Source of the DNA: Hyaloscypha bicolor E
Taxonomy: Eukaryota; Ascomycota; Leotiomycetes; Helotiales; Hyaloscyphaceae
Length of the DNA: 64,000 nucleotides
Reading direction: 5' to 3'
NCBI RefSeq assembly: GCF_002865645.1
Contig: NW_020194686.1
Location: 434,001 to 498,000, forward strand
Shown here: positions 41,381 to 50,351 of the stretch, one piece after another
Numbering within the stretch: position 1 is the stretch's first letter
How the letters are laid out: each line of letters opens with the position of its first letter
The notes under the pieces: model-generated
The model's input: the letters and a program-made list of their open reading frames with translations, nothing else
Databases searched by the model: none
Told to the model about the DNA's origin: nothing
Made by a program: the position numbers and the translations under genes

Positions 41381-42308
41381 ATGGCTCCTCCATCATGGGT
41401 ATGTGTTCCTGAGCCTCCCGTCTGTTTAATGGCTAACACCACGCGTAGGCTGACGGACCGTTTCCTTTGATTCCCACGTCGAAAACCACCAAAGTAGATG
41501 GCGACCCAACCGCGAACTGGGTGGCCGATGATATGGCCAACACTCACAATGTGATTATTCGGCAGATGAACTCCATGTACCTGCAGGCTCCGCACGTCAA
41601 GTTGGAAGCTGATCAGCTTGACTTATGCCAATATGCCGTCTTTTTCCAAGAATCTCTCCAGTGAGCAAAACCCAACCTTGAAATCTACCAGGTCAATTAC
41701 TAAATTCTAAAAAGTCATCACCATGAACTCGAGGAGACACGATTATTCCCAGATGTCGAGAAGATAACCGGCGAGGCGGGCATTATGGAACAGAATGTTG
41801 TACAGCACCATGAATTCCTTCCAGCATTAGAGACTTTCGGACAATACGCCCAGGCCTGCTTGGACAAGAAGAAATCTTTCGACGCCAGCCAGTTCATTGG
41901 CCTGATGGACACCTTTGCGCCAAAATTGTCTACTCACTTAGAGGATGAGATCAAGACCTTGCGAGGTCTGGGTAAATACAAAGACAATGTCAAGGAAATC
42001 AAAAAGGCATATATGGCTCTTGCCGCGGATGCCCAGCAGGCGAGCAAGGTAGGTTCCTGCCCTTACATGATCTTGTTTGGACATGGCCGATTAATTGACT
42101 TTTCGTATAGACGACAATCTTCCCGCTGGTTTGTGGTGCCCGCGATACAACATATGAGGGAGGCTGTTCGTGGCCCGGATTCCCATTCTTTGTACCGTAT
42201 ATGGTTGATTACGTCTTTGCTGGAAAGCATCGGTCTGTCTGGAGGTTTAACCCCTCCACCATGCAAGGAAAGCCGCGCCCTCTCCTCTTCTTGCCGAGTG
42301 AAGAGTAG
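41381..42308 (+). CDS. Hemerythrin-like (HHE domain) protein, four exons
   Basis: Exons 41381-41398, 41449-41660, 41715-42048 and 42111-42308 give 253 aa. All introns (50, 54 and 62 nt) are GT..AG, and frames join exactly. It begins MAPPSWADGPFPLIP, then continues with a hemerythrin HHE-type helical bundle (about 30-160). Candidate metal ligands are H39 (NTHNVI), the run H77-H80 with E81, H108/H109-E110 (QHHEF) and H151 with E155 (THLEDE). The C-terminal part (AGKHRSVWRFNPSTM, then PRPLLFLPSEE) is typical of this fungal family. Such proteins bind a di-iron site and O2, or sense iron or redox. Their role in fungal metabolite clusters is not established. The second intron splits the first His of the HHHH run. 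It converges on the second dioxygenase gene. Confidence 0.9.
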
Positions 42309-42565
42309 GCGAAGGTTTCTGTGGCACAGCCAACCACCCCAGAAATTGACATACGTGTTTGCATGGCTCGCTTTTTAATTGTTGGGAGATTCGTAAAGTT
42401 TGATATTGAATCTATTCTTCACCAACTCTTCTCGTTTCAAAAAACTTCACATTCCGACTTGATGTTGAATCTAAATGCTGATTGGCTCTGTGTCCAAATC
42501 CCCGATCTTTTTCGAAATTCCACCCCCGTTGAACGAAGTTAAGTTAGAATAGCTCCAAACGGTGA
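42309..42565. other. Convergent intergenic spacer
   Basis: 257 bp between the stop codons of the hemerythrin-like gene (+) and dioxygenase paralog 2 (-). It must hold both 3' UTRs. No other feature is seen. Confidence 0.5.
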
Positions 42566-43675
42566 CTATACTTGAAATGCTCCCTTGCCCGTATTCTCGA
42601 CCTTGCAAGCCGCTTGCCTCTTCCGAGTCCAATCCACTGCCAGCATGCCTTCCCACGGTGCCTTCTCCGCCTCTGGATCCACGCAAGTCGGCACAATCTC
42701 AATCTTGACCTTGCCCCCAACGCCGAGGAAGAAGGGCATAGAGACTCGCTCATCCTTACTCACATTCCTCGCCCGGTGCACATCGCTGATAAACCGCCCG
42801 TTCGTGATCAACGCCATCAGATCTCCCAGGTTGCATATCAAAGTGTCAGGAATGGGATTCACTTTGATCCAGTCCCCACCAGGTGATAAGACTTGGAGCC
42901 CGGGGTGGTCTTGCCAGAGGAGGGTGATGAGGCCGAAGTCAGTGTGCGATCCCAGGCCTACGTGCTCGATACTCTCTTCGCCATCCGTTCCAGTAGGGAT
43001 GTTCTTAGGAGTAGGGAAGTAGTTGAGCGCAAGTCCTGCAAATGGCTGAGCGACCATCTCATCGAAGTAGGTCTCTGGCAAGTCCAATGCGAGTGCGCAA
43101 ATGCGGAGAAGTCGTCGTCCTAATAGAAGTCTGGACGTGAAAGAGTCGATCATGGCCGGTTGGAAAGATGGAACTGTGGCCGTCTTCTCCCATGGAAACT
43201 CTTGATACACGCCTCCGGTTGGGTACCCCGGCAGCTTCGAAGTTGGATCCATTGAAGGCCGGTATTGCAACTTGAATTTCTCGTATGTATCGATTGGCTC
43301 GGTTTTGTTGATCTGCTCATTGTTTCTACCCGTGTACCCTTCGATCTCATGATCGAAATGCACCTCTTGTTTTATTTCGAGCGGCTGCCGAAAGAATTCC
43401 AGGGTTGAATCCACCGCAGCTTTCGCGACAGAGTCGGGAATCCCATGATTAGTAACATAAAAGAAACCGATATCCTTGCAGGCCTTGCGAACTTTGTCAG
43501 CAACTGCTTGCCGATCAGAGAGTTTATCGCTGAAAATCCGAGATACATCGATCACGCTGATCTCGCCTGGTCGAGGGTCGCGGGCGGCGGCTCTGTTAAC
43601 ATTGCGAGAGACCGGGCCAAAAAATGAATCGACTTTAAGAACGTAAGCTTCTTCCGTTGCTGTTGTAGTAGCCAT
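42566..43675 (-). CDS. 2-oxoglutarate/Fe(II)-dependent dioxygenase, paralog 2
   Basis: Single exon, 369 aa, from the ATG at 43675 (MATTTATEEAYVLK). A seven-codon upstream extension would need a TTG start and is not used. DIOX_N-type region about 38-150 (including FFYVTNHGIPDSV). The beta-helix core follows, with iron ligands H244 and D246 (GSHTDF) and H300 (SDVHRAR) and the 2-oxoglutarate clamp R310-x-S312 (RVSMPFF), all intact. Its relation to the enzyme at 11306-12388 is close: same N-terminus, the shared YRPSMDP block, a QEFPWEKTA block and the same active-site spacing. Paralog 2 has an extra insertion near residues 222-238. It lies centrally in the cluster, so oxidation, desaturation or ring rearrangement of the synthetase product is the best guess. 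Confidence 0.95.
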   Translation of the reverse strand: MATTTATEEAYVLKVDSFFGPVSRNVNRAAARDPRPGEISVIDVSRIFSDKLSDRQAVADKVRKACKDIGFFYVTNHGIPDSVAKAAVDSTLEFFRQPLEIKQEVHFDHEIEGYTGRNNEQINKTEPIDTYEKFKLQYRPSMDPTSKLPGYPTGGVYQEFPWEKTATVPSFQPAMIDSFTSRLLLGRRLLRICALALDLPETYFDEMVAQPFAGLALNYFPTPKNIPTGTDGEESIEHVGLGSHTDFGLITLLWQDHPGLQVLSPGGDWIKVNPIPDTLICNLGDLMALITNGRFISDVHRARNVSKDERVSMPFFLGVGGKVKIEIVPTCVDPEAEKAPWEGMLAVDWTRKRQAACKVENTGKGAFQV

Positions 43676-44262
43676 TATTGGAGACTGGGAGTTCAACTTG
43701 CGTGACTGGACTGCTGGAGGAACTTAGAAGTGTCTTATAAAAGATGAAACGAAAGATGCAGCGAGCAGTCCGAGTGTTAACTAATAAAAATAGACAGTAA
43801 ACGAATCCGTCTAGAGCCTTTGGCGTTTACAACGTCTTATCAAGTATGGGTATGAAATGTAACGAGGCAGGGGTGTTCGAGGGTGGCACAGGCCAGAAAT
43901 TCACCAGGATCGTTTTAAACGCCCTCTCCCACCCCCTGCCTCGCTGCATTTAATTCCCATAAGACGTTGTGCTGTCATCTCACAATATCGTATTGCCACC
44001 AATGACCAACTGCCCCCTCACCTGAGCTGACAGTGGCTTGAAGGCCCTGCCGGATCGTGCAATGCTGTGTTCGTAGCACGCTCCAATTTCCGGCTTTCAA
44101 GTGCGCAAATACTCCTGAATTGGCGACGTGCTAGGAGACATACTAAAACAACGACCCGCCAGCCTGGGCTAACTTATCGCATGTCTTGAAGCCACTTATC
44201 GCATGCCTTGGATTCTGGATTGAGCATCAAATTTACGTTCTTTCAATCAACTTCGGCTGATC
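43676..44262. promoter_or_regulatory. Divergent promoter region with an embedded MITE
   Basis: 587 bp between dioxygenase paralog 2 (-) and the membrane-protein gene (+). A 142-bp palindromic element occupies 43829-43970, starting 154 bp upstream of the dioxygenase ATG, so it may affect expression of either gene. Confidence 0.65.
43829..43970. mobile_element. Palindromic MITE (ACAACGTC family), copy 1
   Basis: Arms of about 40 bp: ACAACGTCTTAT...GAGGCAGGGG at left and the inverse CCCCTGCCTCG...ATAAGACGTTGT at right. A related copy is at 48784-48932 (same ends and the shared GGGGTGTTC and GGCAC-G-CCAGA). No clear target duplication beyond the termini, so the superfamily is undetermined. Confidence 0.82.
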
Positions 44263-45623
44263 ATGGCTGCTCCTGGAGGACCACTTCCCCCGGATTTCTT
44301 CGACCCAATGCCATTTGCAAACCATAAGGGTGCTATACTTGGAATATGTATCCCGCTCATGGTACGTCCTCTGCCCTGCGAGAAGGGATTTCAGATCGCT
44401 ACTGACTGACGTGCGAAAGACGCTGTGTTGGCTGGCGGTAGCAGCTCGACTATCCGTTCGGATCTTCATCACGAAGGCGCCAGGATGGGATGACTTGTTC
44501 GTCGTCTCCGCCGCGGTGGGTTTTGAATTCGGTTCCTAGGTTTGGGATTTCAACTGACGCTTTGTCCAGCTGGTGGTTTCAATGGGCACCATCGCGTTTT
44601 GCGTCTCGACGAGATACGGGATGGGCCAGCACATCTATCTCCTGCAGCCTCAGAATATCTCAAAAGTGGTGTTATGCAACTATTTATTCGGCGCTGCGTA
44701 TAACTGCTCAACCGCCCTCATCAAGATATCGCTTTTGCTCCAATATCTACGCGTGTTTGAGCGCGGGACATGGACCTACAGAGCCACACAACTTTTGCTA
44801 GCTGTCATCTCACTCTGGGGTTTCTCTTTCGGGTTCATCGCATGGTTTTCTTGTCTGCCCGATCCTTCTGCTCTTTGGAAAGGGTCAAGAAAGGGCTGCT
44901 ATGGCGCTGCTTCAACAAATATGGACATGGTAGTAAGAGTGATTGTAGCTCATGCCGGCCTTAACTTTGCGTTTGATATTCTCGTCTTAATATTGGCTTT
45001 CCGACTTTTATTTTCGAAAGAAGTCCCGACGACGAAGAGGAGCATGACGGTGTTGATATTCGTGGGATCTGTGTAAGTCAACTCCACACGCTTTTCTTCC
45101 CGGCAAGGTCGCCTTGAACTAATGGTTTATTAGCTCTTGCATGTTTGCAGCATGGCGCCTTGCATCCATTATCCAAACCAATGCAGGACGGTCAACCGAT
45201 CTCTCCTGGGGCCTGCCGGGACCGACATTGCTCTCCATTTGCGAGATCGACATCGCTGTATTCGTTGCTTCCGTACCATTCTTCTGGCCGATTTTCAAAG
45301 AGCAAATCACCCAGATTTTTGTTAAGTATGAGTTCAACGTCTCGACTGAGTCCCGTTTCCACCAGGGAGATGACGACACGGTCGAGCTATCTAGGATGGA
45401 AGCTAGCCAGACGGGAAAGTCGGGAGGTATCGAGGATGTGAAATCGGTGAAATCTGAAGATTACCAAAGAATTCAAGAACGCCCAGACAACCAGAAATTC
45501 CAGGAGAGCAACTATATGCGGGCTCAAGGGGACCCTTTTGCGGAGGACTTCCAAACAGAGACAATCGTCCACACGGGCGGGACGGACAAAAACCACGGCG
45601 GATTTGTCCGATCCAAGAATTGA
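44263..45623 (+). CDS. Fungal rhodopsin-like (SAT4/PTH11-type) seven-helix membrane protein
   Basis: Exons 44263-44361, 44420-44515, 44570-45072 and 45134-45623 give 395 aa. Introns of 58, 54 and 61 nt are GT..AG with frames that join exactly. Family blocks are visible: GWDDLFVVSAA after the first helix, YGMGQHIY, an NYLFGAAYNCSTALIKISLL helix, QYLRVF, the extracellular Cys-containing loop (SCLPDPSALW, GCYGAAS), AGLNFAFDILVLILAF, and WGLPGPTLLSICEIDIAVF-type final helices. About seven hydrophobic segments are followed by a hydrophilic tail of about 110 residues rich in Ser, Glu and Gln. Members of this Fung_rhodopsin/DUF family often neighbour metabolite clusters. Some are thought to be receptors, but their biochemistry is mostly unknown. 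No CFEM domain precedes it. It is in the cytoplasmic or other membrane by prediction only. Confidence 0.9.
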
Positions 45624-46550
45624 AGACGACTTTTCTTTTGTGACATGCAGCGATTAGAGTGGAGACTTTGAAGAGCTGGGAATTAGGCCATGGGTGGCTC
45701 ATGAGTGACTCTATCCGATGGTTACAATACTTTGTAGCTCAGATGGAGGAATGGCACAGCAGCATCAGGCTCAATAGCTAAGCTAATCATCATCAATATT
45801 AATTCGTCCGTACCGATCGGAAAAATGGCGCGATTCCCGTCGTGAAGCAAGTCCCATCCCACATGCGTGCTCCCGTAGCCCTAAGACGTGAATCGGTGCT
45901 GGGAGACAGCGTGCCTCATTGTCTCCTTCGAAGGTGGAGCCTGAGAGACGCCAGAGAGTGAGAGCGGGCTCGTACTTCGTAAAGTGCACGCCCCAAAAAT
46001 GGAGCCCAAGGCACAGGGCTCCTTCCTCTCACAAGGGCCAGGGGGGCAGCAAAACCAGCAAAGAAGCAACTGGTGTGCTAGACTGCGGGATCCATGCCTG
46101 CCAGCCTGTACTCCACCCACCCCCACCCCCCTAAATAAATGTAAATAGTGGGCCCTCTTGACCGGGGTGTTTTGTATGGTAGAATGTCTGTGCTCTGGGA
46201 GTCTGGACCCATTGTTGCATTTAATTAAGGGGGGTAGGTCAGACGGACGGTTTGATCTGTGCAGACGAACGGACCGCTGATTTAACGCCGTCAGCAAGCA
46301 AATCTTACCAGCTAAAAGCAGTGCTGGGGCCAAGAAAAAGGAGGTTTAGTCAAATGTCACCGAACAAGGCAACATCCCCGTACCTGCGTACCAAGCATGC
46401 TAGCAACGTGGGCAAGGCCTCACCGAGTAACCGGACGCTGGGCCAAGAATGTGTCTCATTTTATGCCAGATTATTGTGATTATGAATATTCCACAAAGGT
46501 TGTTCTTGATTGGAAATACTACCGAGAACATGGGGTCAGACATGTTTAAA
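45624..46550. other. Convergent intergenic region, no gene seen
   Basis: 927 bp between the membrane-protein stop and the methyltransferase stop. The open frames at 45783-46333 (-) and 45919-46134 (+) have no recognisable motif and overlap one another. A short C-rich tract (CCACCCACCCCCACCCCC) lies near 46113. I see nothing further. Confidence 0.5.
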
Positions 46551-47948
46551 TTACACAGCCTGTAAACTCATAACACATTCGTTGGTGTGCACTTGATATA
46601 CCACAGTGCTCAATCTCCTCAGCCCAGCCCGAGTGAACACATTGTCCCATTGGGTTTGGGTGCGTTGACACGAAGCATGTCCGCAAAGCATCACCAAGTC
46701 AATGGAGGTACACCAGGAGTTGGCCCCCACATCCGGAACAACCATCTCGTCAACGAGAATCAATGACCCTTCCTCCATGGCTGCTCTGGTGTTCTTCAAG
46801 ATCTCTACGACCTTGTCGTCAGGCCAATTGTGCAGAACTGTTCGGTAGTAGTAGAACTTGGCTCCTAAGTGAACAGTTAGAGTTGACTCGCGTTTGACGT
46901 ATATTCCAGAAGAGTGCGATTGCATACCTTTGACCGGCTGTGGTGTGAAGAAATCGTAAACCATATTCTCAACCCCAGGAGTCTGAAGTGCCTTCTCAAT
47001 GTTTTCCGGGCGATCCTGAAGTATAACACGCCCAGGAACATTGGGGTATTTCGCCTTGAACTCGGCATTTTGCATACCGATGTTTCCTCCGATGTTGACA
47101 TAGACCGCCTTCTCCGGGCTCCACGATTTGGTTTCTTCCTCAACGGGATATACCGAGAGCCACGTGTCTTGCGCTCCCTGGCGACGAATGGACATGAAAT
47201 TCTGGAAAATTTCCAGGGTCTTGGGGTTTTTCCGGAGCCAGTCGAATCCGTCCTCTCCTTCTAGGTTGTAAGCATCTTGAAGAACGGAGTGCATGACGTC
47301 CGTTGGGTTTTCATAGTTGGTCTTCTGGAGATAGTTTGGTAGCGCAATGAACTGGGGCCCGAGGCCGGTAAAACTAATAATAACATGAGATGATGGGGAA
47401 GATTGGAGAGGGCCAAACATGGAAACTCACAACCAGTCGATGCCAGCCGCAACAGCTGGAACACACAGATTCTTGCTGACCTGATTGCTCTTAAAGCTAT
47501 CGATTCCAGTCTGAGTCAGAACGCCCACAGCAGAAAGGTGCCTCAATATTCGTCCTATCTCATGTCAGGAAGAACTTTGAAATTGGTCAGCAACACATAC
47601 CTAGAAGAATTGGGCTGGCTTCAGTAGTTTTGGCGATTTCATCAATTGTCAACGATCCATCGCTCTTAGAGAACAGATGGAACAACTTGAGGTCAAAGCC
47701 TGTACGGACTACAGCAGTTGTCAAACCCTAGATATTATATATCAGTCAACGACCTACATCTTGGAGGGGGGGGGTTCCTTCTCTGAGACAGGAGAATTTT
47801 GACTTACACCAAAGGCAATCTTGTCCAGTGTGTTGTCGGGAGAGTCCAGCGAGTTAGCCAGGTCTCGGAGCTTCAGCGCGAGCTTTATCTTGGTCTTGCA
47901 ATCAGCGGTGGTAATGAACTTCTCGACTGGGTTCAAAAGGTCGTCCAT
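46551..47948 (-). CDS. SAM-dependent O-methyltransferase (plant/fungal COMT-like), five exons
   Basis: Minus-strand exons 47808-47948, 47601-47727, 47431-47554, 46928-47373 and 46551-46864 give 383 aa. Introns of 80, 46, 57 and 63 nt are GT..AG, and all phases agree. The N-terminal winged-helix/dimerisation region (to about 160) includes LDKIAFG, VVRTGFDLKLFHLF and LLGRILRHLSAVGVL. The methyltransferase core has VNIGGNIGMQ, a variant of the usual VD(V/I)GGG SAM loop, then RVILQDRP, KFYYYRTVLHNWPDDKVVEIL with the catalytic-type His, and LILVDEMVVPD. The family O-methylates phenols, enols or carboxyls. In this cluster a hydroxyl of the synthetase product is the likely acceptor. The 63-nt last intron is in frame and stop-free, so it would be missed by simple ORF calling, but its ends and CTAAC branch site are good. 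Confidence 0.9.
46865..46927 (-). other. In-frame, stop-free intron in the O-methyltransferase gene
   Basis: On the minus strand it begins GTATGC and ends CACTTAG, with CTCTAAC 13-18 nt before the end. Its length is 63 nt and its translation is open. Removing it joins FTPQPVKG to AKFYYYRT, matching the normal family spacing before the catalytic His. Confidence 0.8.
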
Positions 47949-48783
47949 TTTTAATATTTCACAAATGCTAGAATATGATGTCAGAATCCAAAATGATAGG
48001 AACAGAAAGTAGTATACTCACTCAATTGAGCAAAAGAATGAGAAAAATCAGATTCTTTTTTTGGTCTTTCCTAAGAACCCAGGGTTTTGAAATTGAAATA
48101 CTTCAGGCTTACGGAGGACTCGGCCAAAAGTCTTGCAACTGCCAGGATTCGACGCCGACACTCGCCTAATTGGCAGGGGCGTTGCAGAGGCACGCGCCTC
48201 CGCTTAGGCGTATTTACAGCCAAACAAATCGAAGCTGAAAATCAAACCCCCGATTAATTTCTTTAACAGCCAACGCACTTAGCTTCCCTTGAAAAAATAA
48301 TATTAAATGATATGCAATTCACAGTATTACCCTCTATAAAGTTGTGAGAAAAATTAATTGTCATTATTGTGGAAGCTATTATAGAAAACGTTGATGTCCG
48401 ACCCCAATTTTGGTATTACAACTAACCGGAGGCGAATGCAGGGCAACCAGAGGCCGCTAAGTTACAGGGCTTTTACAGGCTTGTCGTGCTTAATAACAGC
48501 ACTCAAGCCCTGTAAACATTACTATGCCAGCGCTGTGTGGGGTCCTTAGGCCTGGCGCCCACCCCTGCCGGTTGCGCTTATGGCCGCGTCCTCCGTACGC
48601 GATAGTTACTGGCTGAGCCCGGGGACCGGCACCTGGAGGCGAAATACGTAAAAGGGAAAAAATCGCAATACTAGCGTCAAATTACAAAGCGTCCCCGTTT
48701 TAAATCTGGGTTGGAACTGCCCCCGGTCGTGCCACATTTACGGGACGTATGTAATTACATGGTGTCAGAAAAGAAATTACTTG
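47949..48783. other. Upstream region of the methyltransferase gene
   Basis: 835 bp without a supported gene. The first few hundred bases must carry the methyltransferase promoter (minus strand). No repeat or RNA gene recognised. Confidence 0.45.
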
Positions 48784-48932
48784 ACAACGTCGCTAGGGAA
48801 ATAATGTAGTGAGACAGGGGTGTTCCGCGCTGGCACGGACCAGAGAGCAAACAATGCGATCTTTCAATTGGCTTTACCCCTTGTCTGTGGCTCTCTCGCG
48901 ACATTATTTTCCCTAAAGAGTTGAGACGTTGT
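48784..48932. mobile_element. Palindromic MITE (ACAACGTC family), copy 2
   Basis: Begins ACAACGTCGCTAGGGAAA and ends TTTTCCCTAAAGAG..GACGTTGT. The arms pair over about 45 bp, with GAGACAGGGG opposing CCCTTGTCTG. Same termini and interior motifs as 43829-43970. Confidence 0.85.
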
Positions 48933-49047
48933 ATGCCAAGGGCTGCGCTCGCACTGAGGCAGAAGACGCCGCTGCCGTTTCAAGAGATCCCCGATGCACC
49001 AAAAAAAGCCCCCATCCTTCCTCACCGCTCAACATCGTACTGTAAGC

Positions 49048-49577
49048 ACCCGTTCGTACCTCCTACTCGTTCGGCCGGGCTCACCTGGTCCTCGCTTAGC
49101 ATGCTTACCAGGTGAGGGAGGGCAATACGCAAAAACCAGCAATACGCAAATGTAAAACCCTACCAAAAATCAATTATTCGCACATGATCTTGGGAGCAAC
49201 CGCACGTAATTAATAACTCGCTAAGAAGTAGAAATAGTTTCTTAATACTAAAACTTCTCCCCTCTAAAATTTAGAGCCAAAAATCCGTGGTTGTGGGGGG
49301 TGTCAAATTTCCCCATACAAATTTTTGCGGTGATTTGCGTATTGCTGGTTTTTGCGTATTGCCCTCCCTCACCTGGTAAGCGTGCTAAGCGAGGACCAGG
49401 TGAGCCCGGCCGAACGAGTACCAGTTAGAAAAAAGCGGCTGGGCCACACTAGCGACTGGGCCACCCCCTAAATTTGTGTTTCTCGCTAAATTTGTAGCAC
49501 AGACCAGCACAGACCAGCTAGCTAGAAGTATCTCTCACACAAACAACCAGTAGTAACTAGTGGGAGGTACGAATGGG
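49048..49577. repeat. Short outer inverted repeat around the foldback element
   Basis: ACCCGTTCGTACCTCC at 49048-49063 is inverted at about 49562-49577 with one difference (GGAGGTACGAATGGGT). The left unit ends exactly where the 88-bp foldback arm begins. Confidence 0.5.
49064..49420. mobile_element. Foldback element with near-perfect 88-bp arms and nested palindromes
   Basis: The left arm 49064-49151 and right arm 49333-49420 are inverse complements at 87 of 88 positions, the single difference being T/C in CATGC/CACGC. Both begin TACTCGTTCGGCC from the outside. Each arm itself contains a hairpin, CTCACCTGGT...ACCAGGTGAG (49080-49116 in the left arm), and two direct copies of GCAATACGCAAA-like sequence. 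The 181-bp centre is AT-richer and non-coding. Such identity implies recent origin or gene conversion. TA at both outer ends may be a target duplication. It lies about 0.9 kb upstream of the synthetase. Confidence 0.9.
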
Positions 49578-50351
49578 TAAGCACTGGAAGCGGAGCTCAA
49601 GACCCGATTCCAAATAAGCCAATTCATTCATTCATTGCTTTTAATCTCTCCCCGGGGGGCCTAAAATCGAATATACCCTGCTGTGTTATCAGCGAATCTG
49701 ACATACCTCTCCACCCGCCGCATGAAGCTGGCCAATTAATTAATGGGAATTGTGAAGCTGTTGATGCCGCTGTTACTGTTTCTGGCGCTGTCTCCGGACT
49801 TAATTTTCACAGTATCATCGAGCATTTTTTATAAAAAATCTCTCTAAGATGTAATGATTGTGCAGCAAAATATCCCTTATTAGTACTGAAACTATGATTT
49901 AAATTAGCTAAAACGAGACAGCGATTTTCAGACCGAGACGACATTGCCGTCGCCCCCTAAAAACGCCCTAGATACCCTCAAAGATGCTTTTTTTCAGAGA
50001 GCATGTCTATAGACTTACCCATTTTCTTGCGTTGCTCATATTTTTAATTTTCACGCTTTAATACTTCTAATGAGGTTTTTATTAATGTTCCGTGGATTTT
50101 GAGTATTGGAATGGATGCGCTTTAGCCAGCTTAATGCGGCAGGTGGAGAAGGTAATTTATGTCGCAGCAGGGTATATCAGACTTTGGGCCACTCCCCGGC
50201 TTCCCAAGGCTTTTCTAGCGTGGGGGAGGGTGAGGTTATGTAAAGAGACTATCTCACTAGCTTCCTTTTCATACTATAGAATTATCTTTGCTTTACTTAG
50301 ATTATTGTTATTATTGTGTTGAGACCATTTTTGAGGACGAAAGGATCTGTG
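49421..50351 (+). promoter_or_regulatory. Upstream region of the NRPS-like synthetase gene
   Basis: 931 bp without a supported gene, holding the synthetase promoter by position. Direct repeats GCACAGACCAGC near 49498-49518 and ATTCATTCATTC near 49621 are minor. No clear TATA box directly before the ATG. I find no transcription-factor gene in the island. Confidence 0.5.

Noticed and set aside
42566..43696. 376-aa form of dioxygenase paralog 2 starting at 43696
   Set aside because: The first codon there is TTG. The ATG at 43675 gives the MATTTATE start shared with the paralog.
45783..46333. 150-codon minus-strand ORF between membrane-protein and methyltransferase genes
   Set aside because: No domain, no plausible splicing partner, overlapped by a plus-strand ORF. 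Treated as 3' spacer.
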